A stretch of 64,000 nucleotides of DNA from Pilatotrama ljubarskyi (lineage: Eukaryota; Basidiomycota; Agaricomycetes; Polyporales; Polyporaceae). The stretch spans positions 51,350-115,349 of the forward strand of contig MU277673.1 of the NCBI GenBank assembly GCA_022385805.1. Direction: 5' to 3'. Both the position numbers and the translations under genes were made by a program. The notes below the pieces were generated by a model. The model did no database searches, was not told the DNA's origin, and saw only the letters and a list, made by a program, of their open reading frames with translations. This document shows, one piece after another, positions 46,914 through 62,139 of the stretch; position 1 is the stretch's first letter; every line of letters begins with the position of its first letter.

Positions 46914-47429
46914 TCATGTCAACTCGGCTTCCACCTATTCCAGCACTGGGGTTCCTAGAAGGAATGCGGGGTCAGAGAGCTTACGAAGTGTACCATAGTT
47001 TATCGAGTTTCCTGGAATGCATGTACGAGTTTCGTGAGACTTTGCAGCTCCCATTCGGACGCATTATGGTCGCTGCGTCAATCTGAGCACAGCAAGATGG
47101 ATGCACACGCAACCTTGCGCGGACATCTACGGCTTTCGTGCGACTGATGCGTCGACAACCGCAACAAGAGCGCAGATCCTCGGACGGCCTGGCATTGCAA
47201 ATTAATAGCAGCGAGACCTCGTCACGCTCACATGCTCTGCCTCTCTGCGTCTATGAGCACAATCAGCTATGGCGAATCCGATCTCCGTCGAGATGGCTGA
47301 TGCACCCACATGTACTCAAGTCCGTAGAAGAACCTTCTCGCATCTCCAAATAACACTCGTTCAACCTGCCCGCAGACGAACCAATCAGTTCCATTCCGCA
47401 GCAGCGCACACTTGAACCATAGGCTGGAC
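46914..47429. other. Convergent 3' spacer GST / DLT1
   Basis: 516 nt with no supportable gene or repeat. Confidence 0.4.
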
Positions 47430-48371
47430 TTACACAGTCTCGATCTCCTTCGCCGCACGAATGCCGACGATGTACTCCTGCTCCGTCGGCTCCCTGGTCG
47501 ACTGTCGCGCGAGCTGGATGGCAGAGTCGTAGTAATGCAGAGGCGTGAGCCCGTCCTCGTCCTTGCTGAGGAGCGGCAGGAGGAACCGGAACTGGTGCAG
47601 CACACGTGCGTGCGGACGCAGCGGCGGGTGACGCGGGATGACGAGATGCGCGAGCTCATCTAACGGCGCGTGGAGAGACGGGCGACATGAGCTTGATGGC
47701 GGTCGTATGCGCGGTATACCGGCAAGCGACGTACCTATGACCCGGACGGTATCGAGGAGAGCGGTCCGAAAGCGAACGCCTGCATACTTCGTACCTGCAC
47801 GCAAGTCTACACACTGGCCAAATCTCGCTGCAGGGGACCGACGTACCTGGTCTGCCCCAGCCCTCCTGGAAGCCGTCCTTCGGGCGAGCCTCGTACGCAA
47901 TGAGACATGCCCGTGTATACTCTTGCTGCATGTACAGAAACACGCTCTACGCACAAGGTTACATGCCATTCGCTTTCACTGGCGAGCACACTAGCAGACT
48001 CACATCCGGGACGTCATTCTTGCCGAGCGTGCGGAAGGTCTTCGCAATGCGCTGCAACCGTCTATGCACCGCGATCCTCCGCTTCAAGCAGAACGCGAGC
48101 GACAGCACCAACTAGATCAACATACCCAACCCATTCAGCCCGTCTGCATTCGCGAACGCAGAGGTAAAACGTCGAGGCTGACCAGGACGACATAGGCGGC
48201 GCCGATGACGACCGCGTTGATGTTCTTGACGAAGGAGCGGTTCGGAGCGGTGCGGACGGCCTGGGAGAGGAGGAGGGCGCAGGAGATGGCGACGAAGAAG
48301 GTGGCTATGAGGACGAGGACGGCATAGCAGATCTGCGAGACGGTCGACCGCCGGGACACGCGGGGGAACAT
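47430..48371 (-). CDS. DLT1: DLT1 (defect at low temperature 1) membrane protein
   Basis: Exons 48371-48183, 48111-48004, 47925-47847, 47794-47735 and 47659-47430 give 221 residues. Two N-terminal membrane segments (ICYAVLVLIATFFVAISCALLL and VVIGAAYVVLLVLSLAF) are followed by the family core KTFRTLGKNDVPD, QEYTRACLIAYEARPKD, GWGRPGTKYAGVRFRTALLDTV, DELAHLVIPRHPPLRPHARVL and DGLTPLHYYDSAIQLAR. These match the fungal DLT1 family, named for a cold-sensitive yeast phenotype; the biochemical role is unknown. The protein looks shorter than many homologues. The splice between DVPD and QEY could use another acceptor, which would add a few residues. Confidence 0.85.
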
Positions 48372-48711
48372 GCAGGTCCGCTCCAGAGGGGCATCCCCGT
48401 CCGAAATACGCAGCGCTGAATCTTCGCATCCGACTCGGGCCGCTTACCCGGGAATGCGGGGAACGCGATCACGTGAACCGCATAGGTGGTGGTACAGTTT
48501 CATTGCAACAGCTGCTAAAGTAACGACCGAGAGCGACTCGACAAAAATGATACAGCGGAAAGGTAGAGAGAGCACTAGTACTAGAAAGACACGTCGTACA
48601 TTCCTGATGCACCGGCGGCACAAAAGAAGGGTAAGTGAAACCAGGGAATATCTCAGCTCTGGTACTGCAGAGGTGTACATGATGCTTTCAGGGCAGGAGG
48701 CGTATTCGAGC
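48372..48711. promoter_or_regulatory. DLT1 upstream region / PR-1 3' spacer
   Basis: 340 nt containing the DLT1 promoter on the minus strand and the 3' end of the PR-1-like gene. No discrete element was recognised. Confidence 0.35.
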
Positions 48712-50155
48712 TTACGCTTGGACGTTCTGGCTGTTGGGACGGTGAGTTCGACTGCTGAGGCATGAATGATGGCGACTAGGGATACGCACCCAAATTGGCC
48801 AATAACGTTGCCCTGAGGAGAGTACTCGCAGACGAAGAACTTGGCGGGCTGTGAGTCGTACGCTGGTGAGCGACGCATATCATGAGGAATACGCTTTACT
48901 CACCCCGAACTTGGCATCGAAGATACCGTTGCATGATTGCACGGCGCAGCCAACCTGAGTGCTAGCCTTCCACACGACCTGGGTGAAGTGCGAGGGTTGC
49001 GGGTTGTTCGGGTCGTATTCAGCTATCAATGACGGTGAGATTTCCTGATACTTCACGTATGTTTTGGTTACTCACAGACTTCGTCAGTCCAGGACTTGAC
49101 GGCGGACTGAATGCCATAGCTGTCTCCAGTACCAGCCGCGAGGTTCTCTGTAGACATCACGGTCAGCACTGAAATCCACTGATAGACGAAGCCAACAGAC
49201 CTCCGAAGGGACCAAGCTTTCCGCCGGAATGCTGGAACACGCAGTTGTTCGCCCACTGTTGCGCCTTCGCGGCGAGATCGTCGCTCCAGCTGAGCGGAGC
49301 AGCACCGTGCTGCGCGCGGACCGAGTTGTGCGCCTGGAGGTACTGGTCGATGTCGCTCTGGGAGGTAACACCGCTGTTGCCGTTGTTGTTCGTGCTCCCA
49401 CTGCTGCCGCTGTTTCCGTTGTTGTTGTTTCCGCTGCTCTGGGACTGCCCGCTGGAAGAGTTCTGCGTGGCCGCTGGCTGCTGCGAGCTCGTCTTCTTGG
49501 TCGTAGTCGTCTTAGGCGGGGGCGGCGGAGGCGGCGCCTCCGTGTGGGACGTAGCCGTGTGAGTGGTGGTAGAGGGCTTGGCGGATGTCGAAGGAGGTGC
49601 CGAAGTCGTGGACGGCTTGACAGACGAGGAGCTAGGTGCAGTGGTGCTAGCAACGAAAGCACTGAAGGACGCCTTCTTGGAGGTCGAGTGAGTAAGGGGC
49701 AGGAGGGACACGGAGGGGGCTGCGGAAATGACGGAGGAGACTGAAGCTGAGACCATGACATTCGCGGGTACAGAAGAGGAGGGTGGTGGGACGAGTAGAG
49801 GCGACGTGGACGATGCGATCGTGGTGGTCGCTGCCTTGGCAGACCCAAGGCCACTCCTGTGTGAAGGAAATGGGTGAGATGAAGCTATCACGAACGGAAA
49901 CGCATGAACTCACGGCCTGACGCGACATGCTTGAGTTACGACGGCACCCATGTCGTCGGTCACGGTCTTGGTGAGGACCTGACCCCAACGGTCGGTACCC
50001 ATGACATGTCCGGGCCAGCCCCACTTGTCTCTGCACTTTTGTATGCACGCGTCGGCGCCCTGGTTTCTGCGGGCGCAGGCGGGGCCTGCATCGGCACTGG
50101 TGATGAAGGCGAGAAGGACGGGAAGAGAAAGGAGGGAATACACCAGGCGATTCAT
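48712..50155 (-). CDS. Secreted CAP/PR-1 (SCP) domain protein with Cys-rich N-terminus
   Basis: Exons 50155-49914, 49856-49201, 49147-49076, 49022-48904, 48848-48790 and 48730-48712 give 388 residues. Signal peptide about 1-23 (RLVYSLLSLPVLLAFITSADA), then a roughly 60-residue segment with four Cys (ACARR, ACIQKC, QACR), a long Ser/Thr/Pro/Asn linker (about 85-260), and the CAP domain: YLQAHNSVRAQHGAAPLSW, AQQWANNCVFQHSGG, GENLAAGTGD, SHFTQVVWKAST.VGCA and FFVCEYSPQGNVIGQFGQNVQA. Putative active-site residues His (AHNSVR), Glu (ENLA), Glu and His (SHFTQ) are present. Fungal CAP proteins of this kind (Pry-like) export sterols and other small hydrophobic molecules. The short last exon was chosen because it restores the usual QNVQA ending. 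Confidence 0.9.
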
Positions 50156-50880
50156 TGTCGAGAGAAGCGGAAGGGCGGGTTATAGTACTACACAAAAGAA
50201 TGGGCTGTAAAAGGAAAGGTGTGTCGGGGCGACGGGAAGGAGGAAGGACAGTAACGGACGCAGAACGGGGCGCACTGCGTCGGAGAGAAGGTGTAGAGAA
50301 GGAGACAGTAGCGGGCGGGAGGCCCCGGCTTATGTAGGACGGCTCGGGGGCGCGCATTTGCATTGGCGGGTGTGCATTTGGTCGTGGTTACGATGGTGCA
50401 CGCGGGCAATGGGGAACCGTCGGTCACCAGGGGGACGGGGCGGTCTGATGAGTTGTGTAGCGGAAAATGCACTGACAGATTCTGCATGCGCTGCCATTCT
50501 ACCTCGGTTTTACGAGTACATTCTACGTCTATCAGACGGGGCATAGAGTCAGCTCGGGTCCGAGACACAGCAGGAAAGAGGATTGCCCGTCGTTGTACGA
50601 AGGTGGCACGGGCAAGGGCGACTCGAGGCGGGAAGGTGTATGGTACCCGGTAGACGCCCATAGCCCTCGCGTCGGGAAGCGTGGGAAATCACCGACGCGT
50701 CTTCGTGTGCCTGGCGCCTGCGACGAATGCCGTGATCCCCTTCGACTCTGCTCGCGACCACCATCCGAGTCTCTGAACGGCCACAGCTTGCATCTCCGTC
50801 TTGGTCAACCTCAGCCACGAACCGAGAATCTGCTTGAGCTTGTGGCTGCTGCTCTCGGAAGTCTAGCAGCGGACAGCCTC
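50156..50880. promoter_or_regulatory. Divergent region PR-1-like gene / small unknown gene
   Basis: 725 nt between two divergent starts. Frames here are Arg/Gly-rich shadows. No clear TATA or repeat was seen. Confidence 0.35.
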
Positions 50881-51507
50881 ATGAGTTCGCCTACTCCCAG
50901 AGATCCGCCATACTATGTTCTCGTCTCCCATAGCCAGTCTCTCAGCAACCCCGCTGCGCCCGCATCCACATCGCTCAGCCACCCTGTCATAGAATACCAC
51001 TACGCTGACGACGCGCCCATCTCCCTCCTCCCGCAGCATCCCGGAGAGTGTGTTCTCGTCCTAGACTATGATCCCGCACGGCCTGCGTCGCCCACCGTGA
51101 AGAGCCTCTCGCCTGATCTCGCCATCTCTGCTGTCAAGGTCACCGATGCCCCTGGTGCTGCAGTCGCCGGAGAGCCTGCTCTGAGCAGTAACAACAGCAT
51201 GTATCTCATCGAGACCACCACCAAACCAATTGAGAAGTTCGTTTGATGCTGATGCGCCGCGCGTGTAGTAACTAACCAGGAGCTAACAGCCCGCCAGGTG
51301 ATGAAGAACTGTCTGTGCACGAGGTCCTCACTCGGTACAAGCAAAGGTCCATATGCCTGATTTACCCCCAGTTGAACCGTCGCTTATGCGCAGCACAGGA
51401 ACGTTGTCCTTCACCGCATCCTGGACTATCCGAACACTCCGGCCACCACCACACAGAATGGTGCGGGGCCCTCACCACCACCGTCTGCGATATCTCCGCA
51501 GTCATGA
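50881..51507 (+). CDS. Small conserved-looking protein of unknown function
   Basis: Exons 50881-51236, 51290-51346 and 51399-51507 close in frame to 173 residues. The N-terminal part reads like a folded domain (PPYYVLVSHSQSLS, HPVIEYHYADDAPISLLP, HPGECVLVLDYDPA), followed by DEELSVHEVLTRYKQRNVVLHRILDY and a Pro/Ser-rich end. Two small introns with GT-AG borders that preserve the frame, and a YADD-PISLLP hydrophobic pattern, argue for a real gene. I do not recognise a family; no signal peptide or membrane segment is present. It ends 158 nt from the convergent EMC7 gene. Confidence 0.6.
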
Positions 51508-51665
51508 GGAGTTGCTCTACTCCGCTACTTATACTCCGTGCACATTTGCACGTTTCCACCGGCACCTGGGTGCGCCGTGTGCGATACTGGTGACTGTTAA
51601 GCGTCAGTAACGAATAAGATAATGCCTAGAGTAATGTAACAACTGCGTGTACACTACTACGACCT

Positions 51666-52719
51666 TCACCTCCTCTTGTTCTTCCCACTGCGCTGCTTCG
51701 CGCCCCCGGAGCTTGCACCTTTCGCAGGTCCAGATGCAGCCGCTTTGGGCTCGTCCCCTCCTCCAGCAAGCAGTTGCGAGAACCTGTGATATTGGCATTG
51801 AGTCGACGAAAGGTATTCGGAAGCTCCAAATATCTCTTACCCTGCGGCCAGGTCTCCGCTCTGCAGCGAGCTCTGGATATTCGTCATCTTCGCATGACGC
51901 TCCTTGAACTCCTCCATGACCTCCGGGTCCATGTTTTTCTGCACAGCCAATCAGTGCCCTTCGTCACTCGGGATCACTGCAGCTAGTACGCACCATCATG
52001 GTGGGCATGAGCAGCACGAGCGCGCCCGCGCCGAGCATCATCAGCATCATCGGGTTCTTGAACATCAGGAGCAGGTTGAACGACTCGCGCGGCACAAAGT
52101 AGTCGTTCCGTGCCCGCGGCGTGAGCACGAGTGGATACGGGAGCGTCGCGGGCGCGACGGGCGACAGCGGTGTGCCTGGGAAGTAGGGCCGCACTTCGGG
52201 GAGGGTGTCCGCTTCGAAGACGTCTATCCGCATCTGCGATAGCATTCTCGAGTCAGACCGCGAGTTATACGCGATGGTGGCTGGGTATGCGTACCTGGTC
52301 GAATTGGTGGTCATGTGCGAGTACCGAGAGAACGTAGGTCCCGGCGGGGACGTCTGGTCTGTCCTATCCGTCAGAGGGAGAGAGAAATGCCTGGACGGAA
52401 GCCGGACGTACATTATGAAGGAGCCATCCCGCGTCACGCCCCCGCGCAGCTTCCCGTTGTCCAGGATAACCTTCGCTTGGCCGAGGTCTTTCAAGCCTGG
52501 CGCATCCGTCCTTGTGAGTTGAAGGCGAGGTGAGAGAAGGCAGCACTTACTCGGGCATAGCTCATTCCACTGGATGCGGCCCTTCAGGTCGAGGGCGAGT
52601 GCGGAGATGCACGAGCTACCGCAAGGCCACAGAGTCCCTGTCAGTCATGCCCAACCGAGGGTTCTTCTGACAGTCCGCACGTACCTCGCGAGAGCGAAGA
52701 GAGTGAGGGGTATACGCAT
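51666..52719 (-). CDS. EMC7: ER membrane protein complex subunit 7
   Basis: Exons 52719-52685, 52615-52551, 52496-52412, 52358-52295, 52233-51994, 51938-51841 and 51783-51666 give 234 residues. Signal peptide about 1-19 (LTLFALASSCISALAL), lumenal beta-sandwich (LKGRIQWNELCPSLKDLGQA, VILDNGKLRGGVTRDGSFI, VPAGTYVLSVLAHDHQFDQ), the conserved PYPLVLTPRARNDYFVPRESF before the membrane, one transmembrane helix in LLLMFKNPMMLMMLGAGALVLLMP (read as adjacent pieces), the cytosolic NMDPEVMEEFKERHAKM motif and a basic KNKRR tail. EMC7 is a lumenal-plus-TM subunit of the EMC insertase. All splice choices were guided by these motifs and close exactly. Confidence 0.93.
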
Positions 52720-52975
52720 TGCGAGCAGTGGAGGTCGAGGTGGAACGTACGCGAGTCGCGCCTGTCACCAAAGTACACGAGCGGCTGCGACTCTGGAGTC
52801 CGAGGAGTCGCGGGCCGGCGGCAAATCTCTCGTCCTCTCGTCCTCGATCGCCATTTTGGCCTTCGTCTTACTCCCTCTCGTTCTGCCTCTACGCCTGTGC
52901 TCCTCTGCTCAGCCCTAATTAGATCTTCTACTTATCTAACGAGCCTACCCATTGAACGCATCCTAGCTTGACAAG
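52720..52975. promoter_or_regulatory. Divergent promoter EMC7 / UTP23
   Basis: 256 nt between two divergent start codons. CT-rich blocks (about 52830-52900) lie on the + strand next to UTP23. Confidence 0.45.
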
Positions 52976-54061
52976 ATGCGGCAGAAACGAGCCAAGGCGT
53001 ATCGCAAATTGATGTCCCTCTACTCACTCTCCTTCGGATTCCGCCAACCCTACCAAGTTCTAGGTGCGTCCTCGGTCCCTGCTCACCCCCCGTCAAACAC
53101 GTCCTTAGGCACATGCGCAGTCGACTCGCACATGTGCAAAGAATCCGTCGCGCACAAAATCGAGCTCGTTAAGCAGCTCGGCATCGTCCTCCAGGGCACC
53201 GTCAAACCCAGTGAGCCTTCCTCCCTCTCCTACTTTCGCCGCGCTCTGGACGTCCGCTGACCGCGCGCTCGGCGAAGCCGCTCTTCAGTGATCACGCAAT
53301 GCTGCATACACGAGCTGTACCTCCAGGGCAAGGAGCAGCAGCCCGCGGTCGACCTCGCCAAGACGTTCGAGCGGCGGAAATGCAACCATAGGGAGGCCAT
53401 CCCGGGAGACGACTGTGTCGCGAGCGTCGTCGGTATGTCCCCTCATGCTTGTTCTAAACTTCCCTTGAGCGTGCGCACGCTCACATTCAACGCGCGATCG
53501 GTAGGCGAGACGAACAAGCACAGATATGTCATCGCGACGCAGTCGCATGAGCTCCGCCAAAGACTACGGGCCATCCCTGGCGTCCCGATCGTACACATGA
53601 ACCGGTCCGTCATGATCCTCGAGCCTCCAAGCGACGCAACTCTACGAGTGAAAGCCCTCGTACGTGACCTCTCTCATTGTGCTCACGACATGCATACCGA
53701 CCCTGCTTCCGTGTTCCAGGAAGAGGAGAAGGCGCTACATCCAGCCCCTCCCGAGGCAGCCAAGCTGCCCGCGCCCGCCCCGACAGAACCTCCAAAGAAG
53801 AAAAAGAAGGGCCCGAAAGGACCCAATCCGCTCAGCGTCAAGAAGAAGAAACCGAAACAGGATCCCGCTGCACCCGCAAAGAAGAAAGAGGGTGAGGGTG
53901 ACAAGCCGAAGGCTGGCGAAAAGAGGAAACGAGACGACGACGCGGAAGCCAACCCCTCCGCGTCGCGGCCGGAGGGTGCCGGGCACAAGAGGAAAAGGCG
54001 AAGGAAACATGGCGGCACGTCTGGCGGTGGCCAAGGGACAACGACCGGTGGAGATGACTGA
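52976..54061 (+). CDS. UTP23: UTP23, small-subunit processome PIN-like protein
   Basis: Exons 52976-53063, 53121-53210, 53289-53432, 53505-53659 and 53720-54061 give 272 residues. It acts in early 18S rRNA processing (snR30/U17 release) in the nucleolus. Seen: MRQKRAKAYRKLMSLYS.SFGFRQPYQVLVD start, HKIELVKQLGIVLQG, zinc-binding MITQCCIHELY ... FERRKCNHR, DDCVASVVG, NKHRYVIATQSHELRQRLR and VPIVHMNRSVMILEPPS, a PIN-like fold with the Utp23 Cys/His cluster. The C-terminus (about 165-272) is Lys-rich, disordered and typical of nucleolar proteins. The start ATG directly follows the divergent promoter. Confidence 0.93.
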
Positions 54062-54175
54062 GTATACGCGCACCTTGACTCCTGTATGTCTTTCCCGACG
54101 ACCATGCATGCACATATATACACCATTTGCCCACACTTTTCTGAATCTTGACGTCTGGCTTATTCCATGATCTCA

Positions 54176-57846
<3,671 letters not shown>

Positions 57847-58058
57847 GGTGGGTGCAGAGAGCAAGTCGCACCCAGCTCGCTCACCCGACGCGATTGAGCG
57901 CGCGACGGGCCATGCAGTGGCAGATTTCTTGGGCGCCTGTGCACCAGCTCCGCTCTCTGCTTTCGCTTCGACGACCTCCGGATCCCACCACTAGCTCACC
58001 TCTCGCTGCTGTCCTTGCTCCAAGCACGCATATCTTTTACACAGGACGACCAAGAAAC
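57847..58058. promoter_or_regulatory. Short divergent promoter SWD3 / eIF3k
   Basis: 212 nt between two start codons, GC-rich without TATA. Both housekeeping genes must share it. Confidence 0.45.
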
Positions 58059-59106
58059 ATGGCTACTACTGCAGCGAGCTGGGCCTCTCCTCCGACCCGC
58101 CCCCCTCTGATCGAGACGCTCGTCTCCGGCGTCGGTGCGATTCTGCTATGGTCCCCGTCGGATCCAGCTCGTGTCTGAACGTTTTTTTTGTGGTCGAACA
58201 GATCGGTATAACCCGTCCAACGTGGGCATCCTCGAGGACTACCTCTACCACCAGATCCGGAGTCAAGAATACGACTGCCTCGCCAACCTCGCCATCCTAA
58301 AATTGTGCGTCCTCCCTCGCCCCCACATCCTCCTGCCCGAGCAATCCCGGGAGAAATACTGACCGCCCGCGTCCCCGCAGGTACCAATTCAACCCCGACC
58401 TCTACAACCCAGACGTCGTGATCAACATCCTCATCAAAGCCCTCACCTCCTCGCCCTTCCCCGACTTCAGCCTCTGCATCTCCCTCCTCGACGACCGCCC
58501 GACGCCCCCGCCCGCGAACCCGGACGAGCCCGACCCGCTCCCGCAGCTCCTCCCCGTGCTCTCGCGCCTGCACGCGCTCCTCCAGCAGTGCCGCTTCCCG
58601 CAGTTCTGGGCGCTCTATCGCTCGGACGCGGTCGAGGCGCTCCGCGACAACTACACCGTCGAGTGCGTCGGCTTCGAGGACGCGGTCCGGGATGTCGCGA
58701 TCCGCGCCGTCAAGGCCGCGTTCACGAGCATCGGGAGCGCGAGGCTAGGCTCGTACCTCGATCTCTCTGGTGAGTCTTTGCGTGCTTGCGAGACGGTCGA
58801 CGACGGGAGAATGAGGGTGCTGATGGTGCGCGGTAGGTGACGAGCTGAACGCGTACGTCGAGAAGCTCGGCTGGACGATCGACGCGTCGACGGGGGTCGT
58901 CAGCATCCCGCCCAACCCGGACAACCAGATCGAATCCACGGTCGTCCAGGAGAACATCCAGCTCCCCCGTGCGTACACGTCTTCCCCCCTCACGTCCTCT
59001 CCGTCGTGCAAGAGATTACTTACTCGTGCTCTCCCTCGCAGAGCTGACAAAAGTGATCGCGCATGCGGCGCAGACGTCGCTGCCCGTTGTATCCGCTGTA
59101 AACTAG
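58059..59106 (+). CDS. EIF3K: Translation initiation factor eIF3 subunit K
   Basis: Exons 58059-58134, 58202-58304, 58381-58769, 58837-58968 and 59042-59106 give 254 residues. Non-core eIF3 subunit with a HAM/winged-helix (PCI-like) fold that binds eIF3l. Landmarks: DRYNPSNVGILEDYLYHQI, EYDCLANLAILKLYQFNPDL, NILIKALTSSPFPDFSLCI, LLQQCRFPQFWALY, GFEDAVRDVAIRAV, LGSYLDLSGDELNAYVEKLG and IESTVVQENIQLPQLTKVI. The match to eIF3k is strong along the full length. Such a subunit is absent from budding yeast but present in basidiomycetes. Confidence 0.94.
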
Positions 59107-59427
59107 TCTCGCGGCTGTTGTATGAGTTAGACGACCGTCTGTGTTTTTCTGAGCGCCTTTCCTTCTTCCAGCAGCGAGTTGCCCCTCGGACGCCTACTAT
59201 CAGTCTTACGGAGCTGGAACCGAGCTCTGGAGCTCCCCGTCTCTATATAAAAAGACGCGAACCTCTAAATATGTGTGATGCGTGGTATCGTCTCTAAGTG
59301 CGAATACAAAGCAAACTGAGCACAAAAAGTCTCTGGATATCGTACTGTGGCCTGCCATCCTGCTCGCCTGTCCCGCCAACGTGCAGCCTATGCCCCCTCC
59401 CATCCCCCTGCCCAACCTGTCGGAACC
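59107..59427. other. Convergent 3' spacer eIF3k / AVT-like gene
   Basis: 321 nt, nothing recognisable beyond the expected two 3' ends. Confidence 0.4.
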
Positions 59428-61803
59428 TCACGGCACAGGCGTCGCGCTCGCGAACGCACATATCGTACCCCACACTGCCATCGCCGTACTGACCACCAGC
59501 AACGCCCCATCCCACACCCCACACCTCCTCAACCACCCCACCCTCCTCGCCCCAGCACCCGAGACAGCCGTACTCCCCCCGCTCAACGACACCTTCGCCG
59601 AGACGGGCCCAATCACACAGAGCACAAACGAGAACGTCGAGCCAAGCACGGCCATGACCGACGCGAACTCGGGCACGAGGATCGACACCGCGACGGCGAG
59701 GAGCGTGAGCCCCGTGCGCTCGAGCGCGATAAGGAGCGCTTTGACTGACTTGGGAGACTTGCGCAGGGGTGAGACGGTGGTGGTTGGGAGCGGGGGTGCG
59801 CCGCCGTGCTCGGGAGAGGAGACGCCGCTGGTGTCGATGCCGAGGATGACTTCGAGCGTGACGTTGAGCTACGGAGGAAGTGAGCATGGGTCGTCGTCGA
59901 CCTTCTATTCGGAGTACTCACAGGTCTCGCGGAGAGTGCGAACTTCGTCCTGCGAAAAGGACAGCGCCATCTCAGTGATACACCCAAAACAAGTACGTGC
60001 GGCAACTTACAAAGGCGTGATGACCAGACCCCACAGGGCGACAGTGTTCAACGACGGATGTACATTATACTTTATCAAGTCCTGGCTGAACTGCACGTCT
60101 CTCAGCTCCGTGTTCGACATTCAAGCGACATAAGTAACTTACCTCGTCACTGACGGAGTTCCCGAACATGATGTACCCGGCGACGCCCAGGACAGCATAT
60201 ATGCCAGTAGCGATAATGAACGCCCAGTTGATCATCTCGTCGAACCGCGACGGGTCGATCATATCCCTCGCTAGCGTCGGTATAACTGCGTGGCCAGAGA
60301 ACTGCCCGGGCTTATCAGCACCTTCCCTCTCGGCGACTCCTTCGAATGAGGCACGTACCCCAGCCATGAACAGCCCGAACGCGATGCCGAGCTCCTTCGC
60401 ATTGTCGACGCCAAGGCTGGTGTCCGCTGGGTCCCACAAACTGCCCGGGCTGTCGAACTTGGTGAAGCCGTCGATGAGGATGATGCCGATGATCGCCATA
60501 AGGGAGAATATGCCCAGGATGGACGCGTAGGATAGCACGGAGAGCGGCATGAGAACCGCGGGTATCAAGCTGTAGCACCACGAGGTCAGCACCATAATTT
60601 CTGCACGGCGAGGGAGGGGAAGGAGCGTACACTATGAGGCCGAGCAGCTTGTATGCGTTCGCGGAGTATGTGGGTATCACGGCGTGCAGAGAGTCGGCGT
60701 ATAGCGTAACAAGTGCGACACTGTATGAGGTTTAGCCTTCGCGACGTTGAAGAGCATCACGACTTGACCAACCAGACTGTGAAGAGTTCAAGGCCGAAAA
60801 TCAGGCTGATGACGGGTGACGAGCGAGGCCCAAAGGCCTTGCGCCCAATGTCGGCGTATGAGCGTATGCGCGGGTCCGAGAGGACTATATGCGCAAGGAT
60901 TTTCGCGCTATGACCGTGTTTAGCTCAAAAGCTCAAGACACTACGACGGCGGCAGCAGACGGACGTACGTATAGCATGAGATGTAGCCATATCCAATGAT
61001 GAGGATGGAACCTCCTATCCACCCCGAATACGCGAACGCGAGGGGTTCTGAGAGCATACCGATGCCGAAAAGCACGGCGACCGCATTTATTAGCTGTTGA
61101 CCAGTCATCTCAGCACCCGTGCGCGGATGTCGCTGGACCGTACTCACACTTTGCGCGAAGGTGCTCTGGCCGGCATGCTGCACTTTTGCCTCTCCCTTTG
61201 AGCGAACACTGGCGCGCGAGACGCGGCGTGATATGGACGCGTACTGGGGTTCTTCTTGTATCGGTTCTGGAGGAGAAGGACGAGCGAGGACGGTGGTAGA
61301 GGTGGACTGCCTGACGAGGAGCGGGGTGCGCTCGCCGGCACGCGGGGTGGGGAGGTCTTCGGAGGCGGGAGTTTGTGGCTGGCGAGGACTCATGACTGTG
61401 GGGGTGGGGAAGTCGAACGGCCGGTTGTCTGTGGAAGGACCTGGGGTGAGGTCTTCATCCCACTGAATGTTTGCGAGGAGGGCATCGTCGCCCCGGGTGC
61501 TGGATCGGTCGCGGTCGCGGAGGGAGCGGGGAACCTCCTGGATGAGGTCGCGCTCGTCCTGGTCCTCATCATCGAGGACAGAGTCTGAGTCGAGGGGGCC
61601 ACTGCGGCCTGATGAAGAGGAGACTGAGCCGGATACGAACTCGGAGTGCTGCGCCTGTGCGCGGCGGTCTGTGGGGAGATGGTTGGAAGTGAGCTTGAGC
61701 CAGGATCGAAAGACGAAGGATGCGGACAGGACTCGAAAGCATCAATGACACTGCTCGCGGACTGGTAGGAGCCTGAGATGATGGCAGCCGGGAGGGAGGA
61801 CAT
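59428..61803 (-). CDS. Vacuolar amino-acid transporter of the AVT (AAAP) family
   Basis: Ten exons (61803-61728, 61668-61148, 61093-60969, 60907-60773, 60720-60631, 60569-60359, 60301-60143, 60090-60011, 59949-59922, 59868-59428) give 621 residues. A roughly 195-residue cytosolic N-terminus (SGSYQSASSVIDAFESYRRAQ, then acidic and ERTPLL segments) precedes about 11 helices: LINAVAVLFGIGMLSEPLAFAY, GYISCYTAKILAHIV, YADIGRKAFGP, FGLELFTVCVALVTLYADSL, VLIPAVLMPLSVLSYASILG, SGHAVIPTLARDM, YIMFGNSVSDE, ITPLTKFALSARPL and LGSTFSFVLCVIGP. These are Avt1/Avt3-type signatures. Avt proteins move amino acids across the vacuolar membrane; direction and substrate are not evident. The splice giving GLIVLIPAV was chosen over an alternative reading because it restores the family helix. 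Confidence 0.9.
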
Positions 61804-62139
61804 TTGCTGGGGCCGGAGGAGGGGGAGGAGGGCGTGAGGGTCGTGAGGATCGTGACAGGACTGAAGTGAAGCGCAAAAAAGCGGTGGCGGTGGCTGCGAA
61901 GATGGCGGGGAGCGAGGGCAGCTGGGCAGAGCAGACAGGGAAGGCAAGGTCCGGCGAGAAGACGAGTGAATGTGATGTCGAGAGCCTGCTCGAAGCGACT
62001 CTCTTCTCCTGGCATGCTCCTTATCTCCTCCCTCTCTGACCAGAAAGATAGCAGCGCTCTCTTCAGTGTGCGCGTGACGTCACTGCTGCGATCTTCCTCT
62101 TCAAATTCAGGCCACCCACAGACGACTCGGACCTCTCCC
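61804..62139. promoter_or_regulatory. Divergent promoter AVT-like / lipase
   Basis: 336 nt between two divergent starts, with pyrimidine-rich stretches near the lipase start. No discrete site assigned. Confidence 0.45.
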
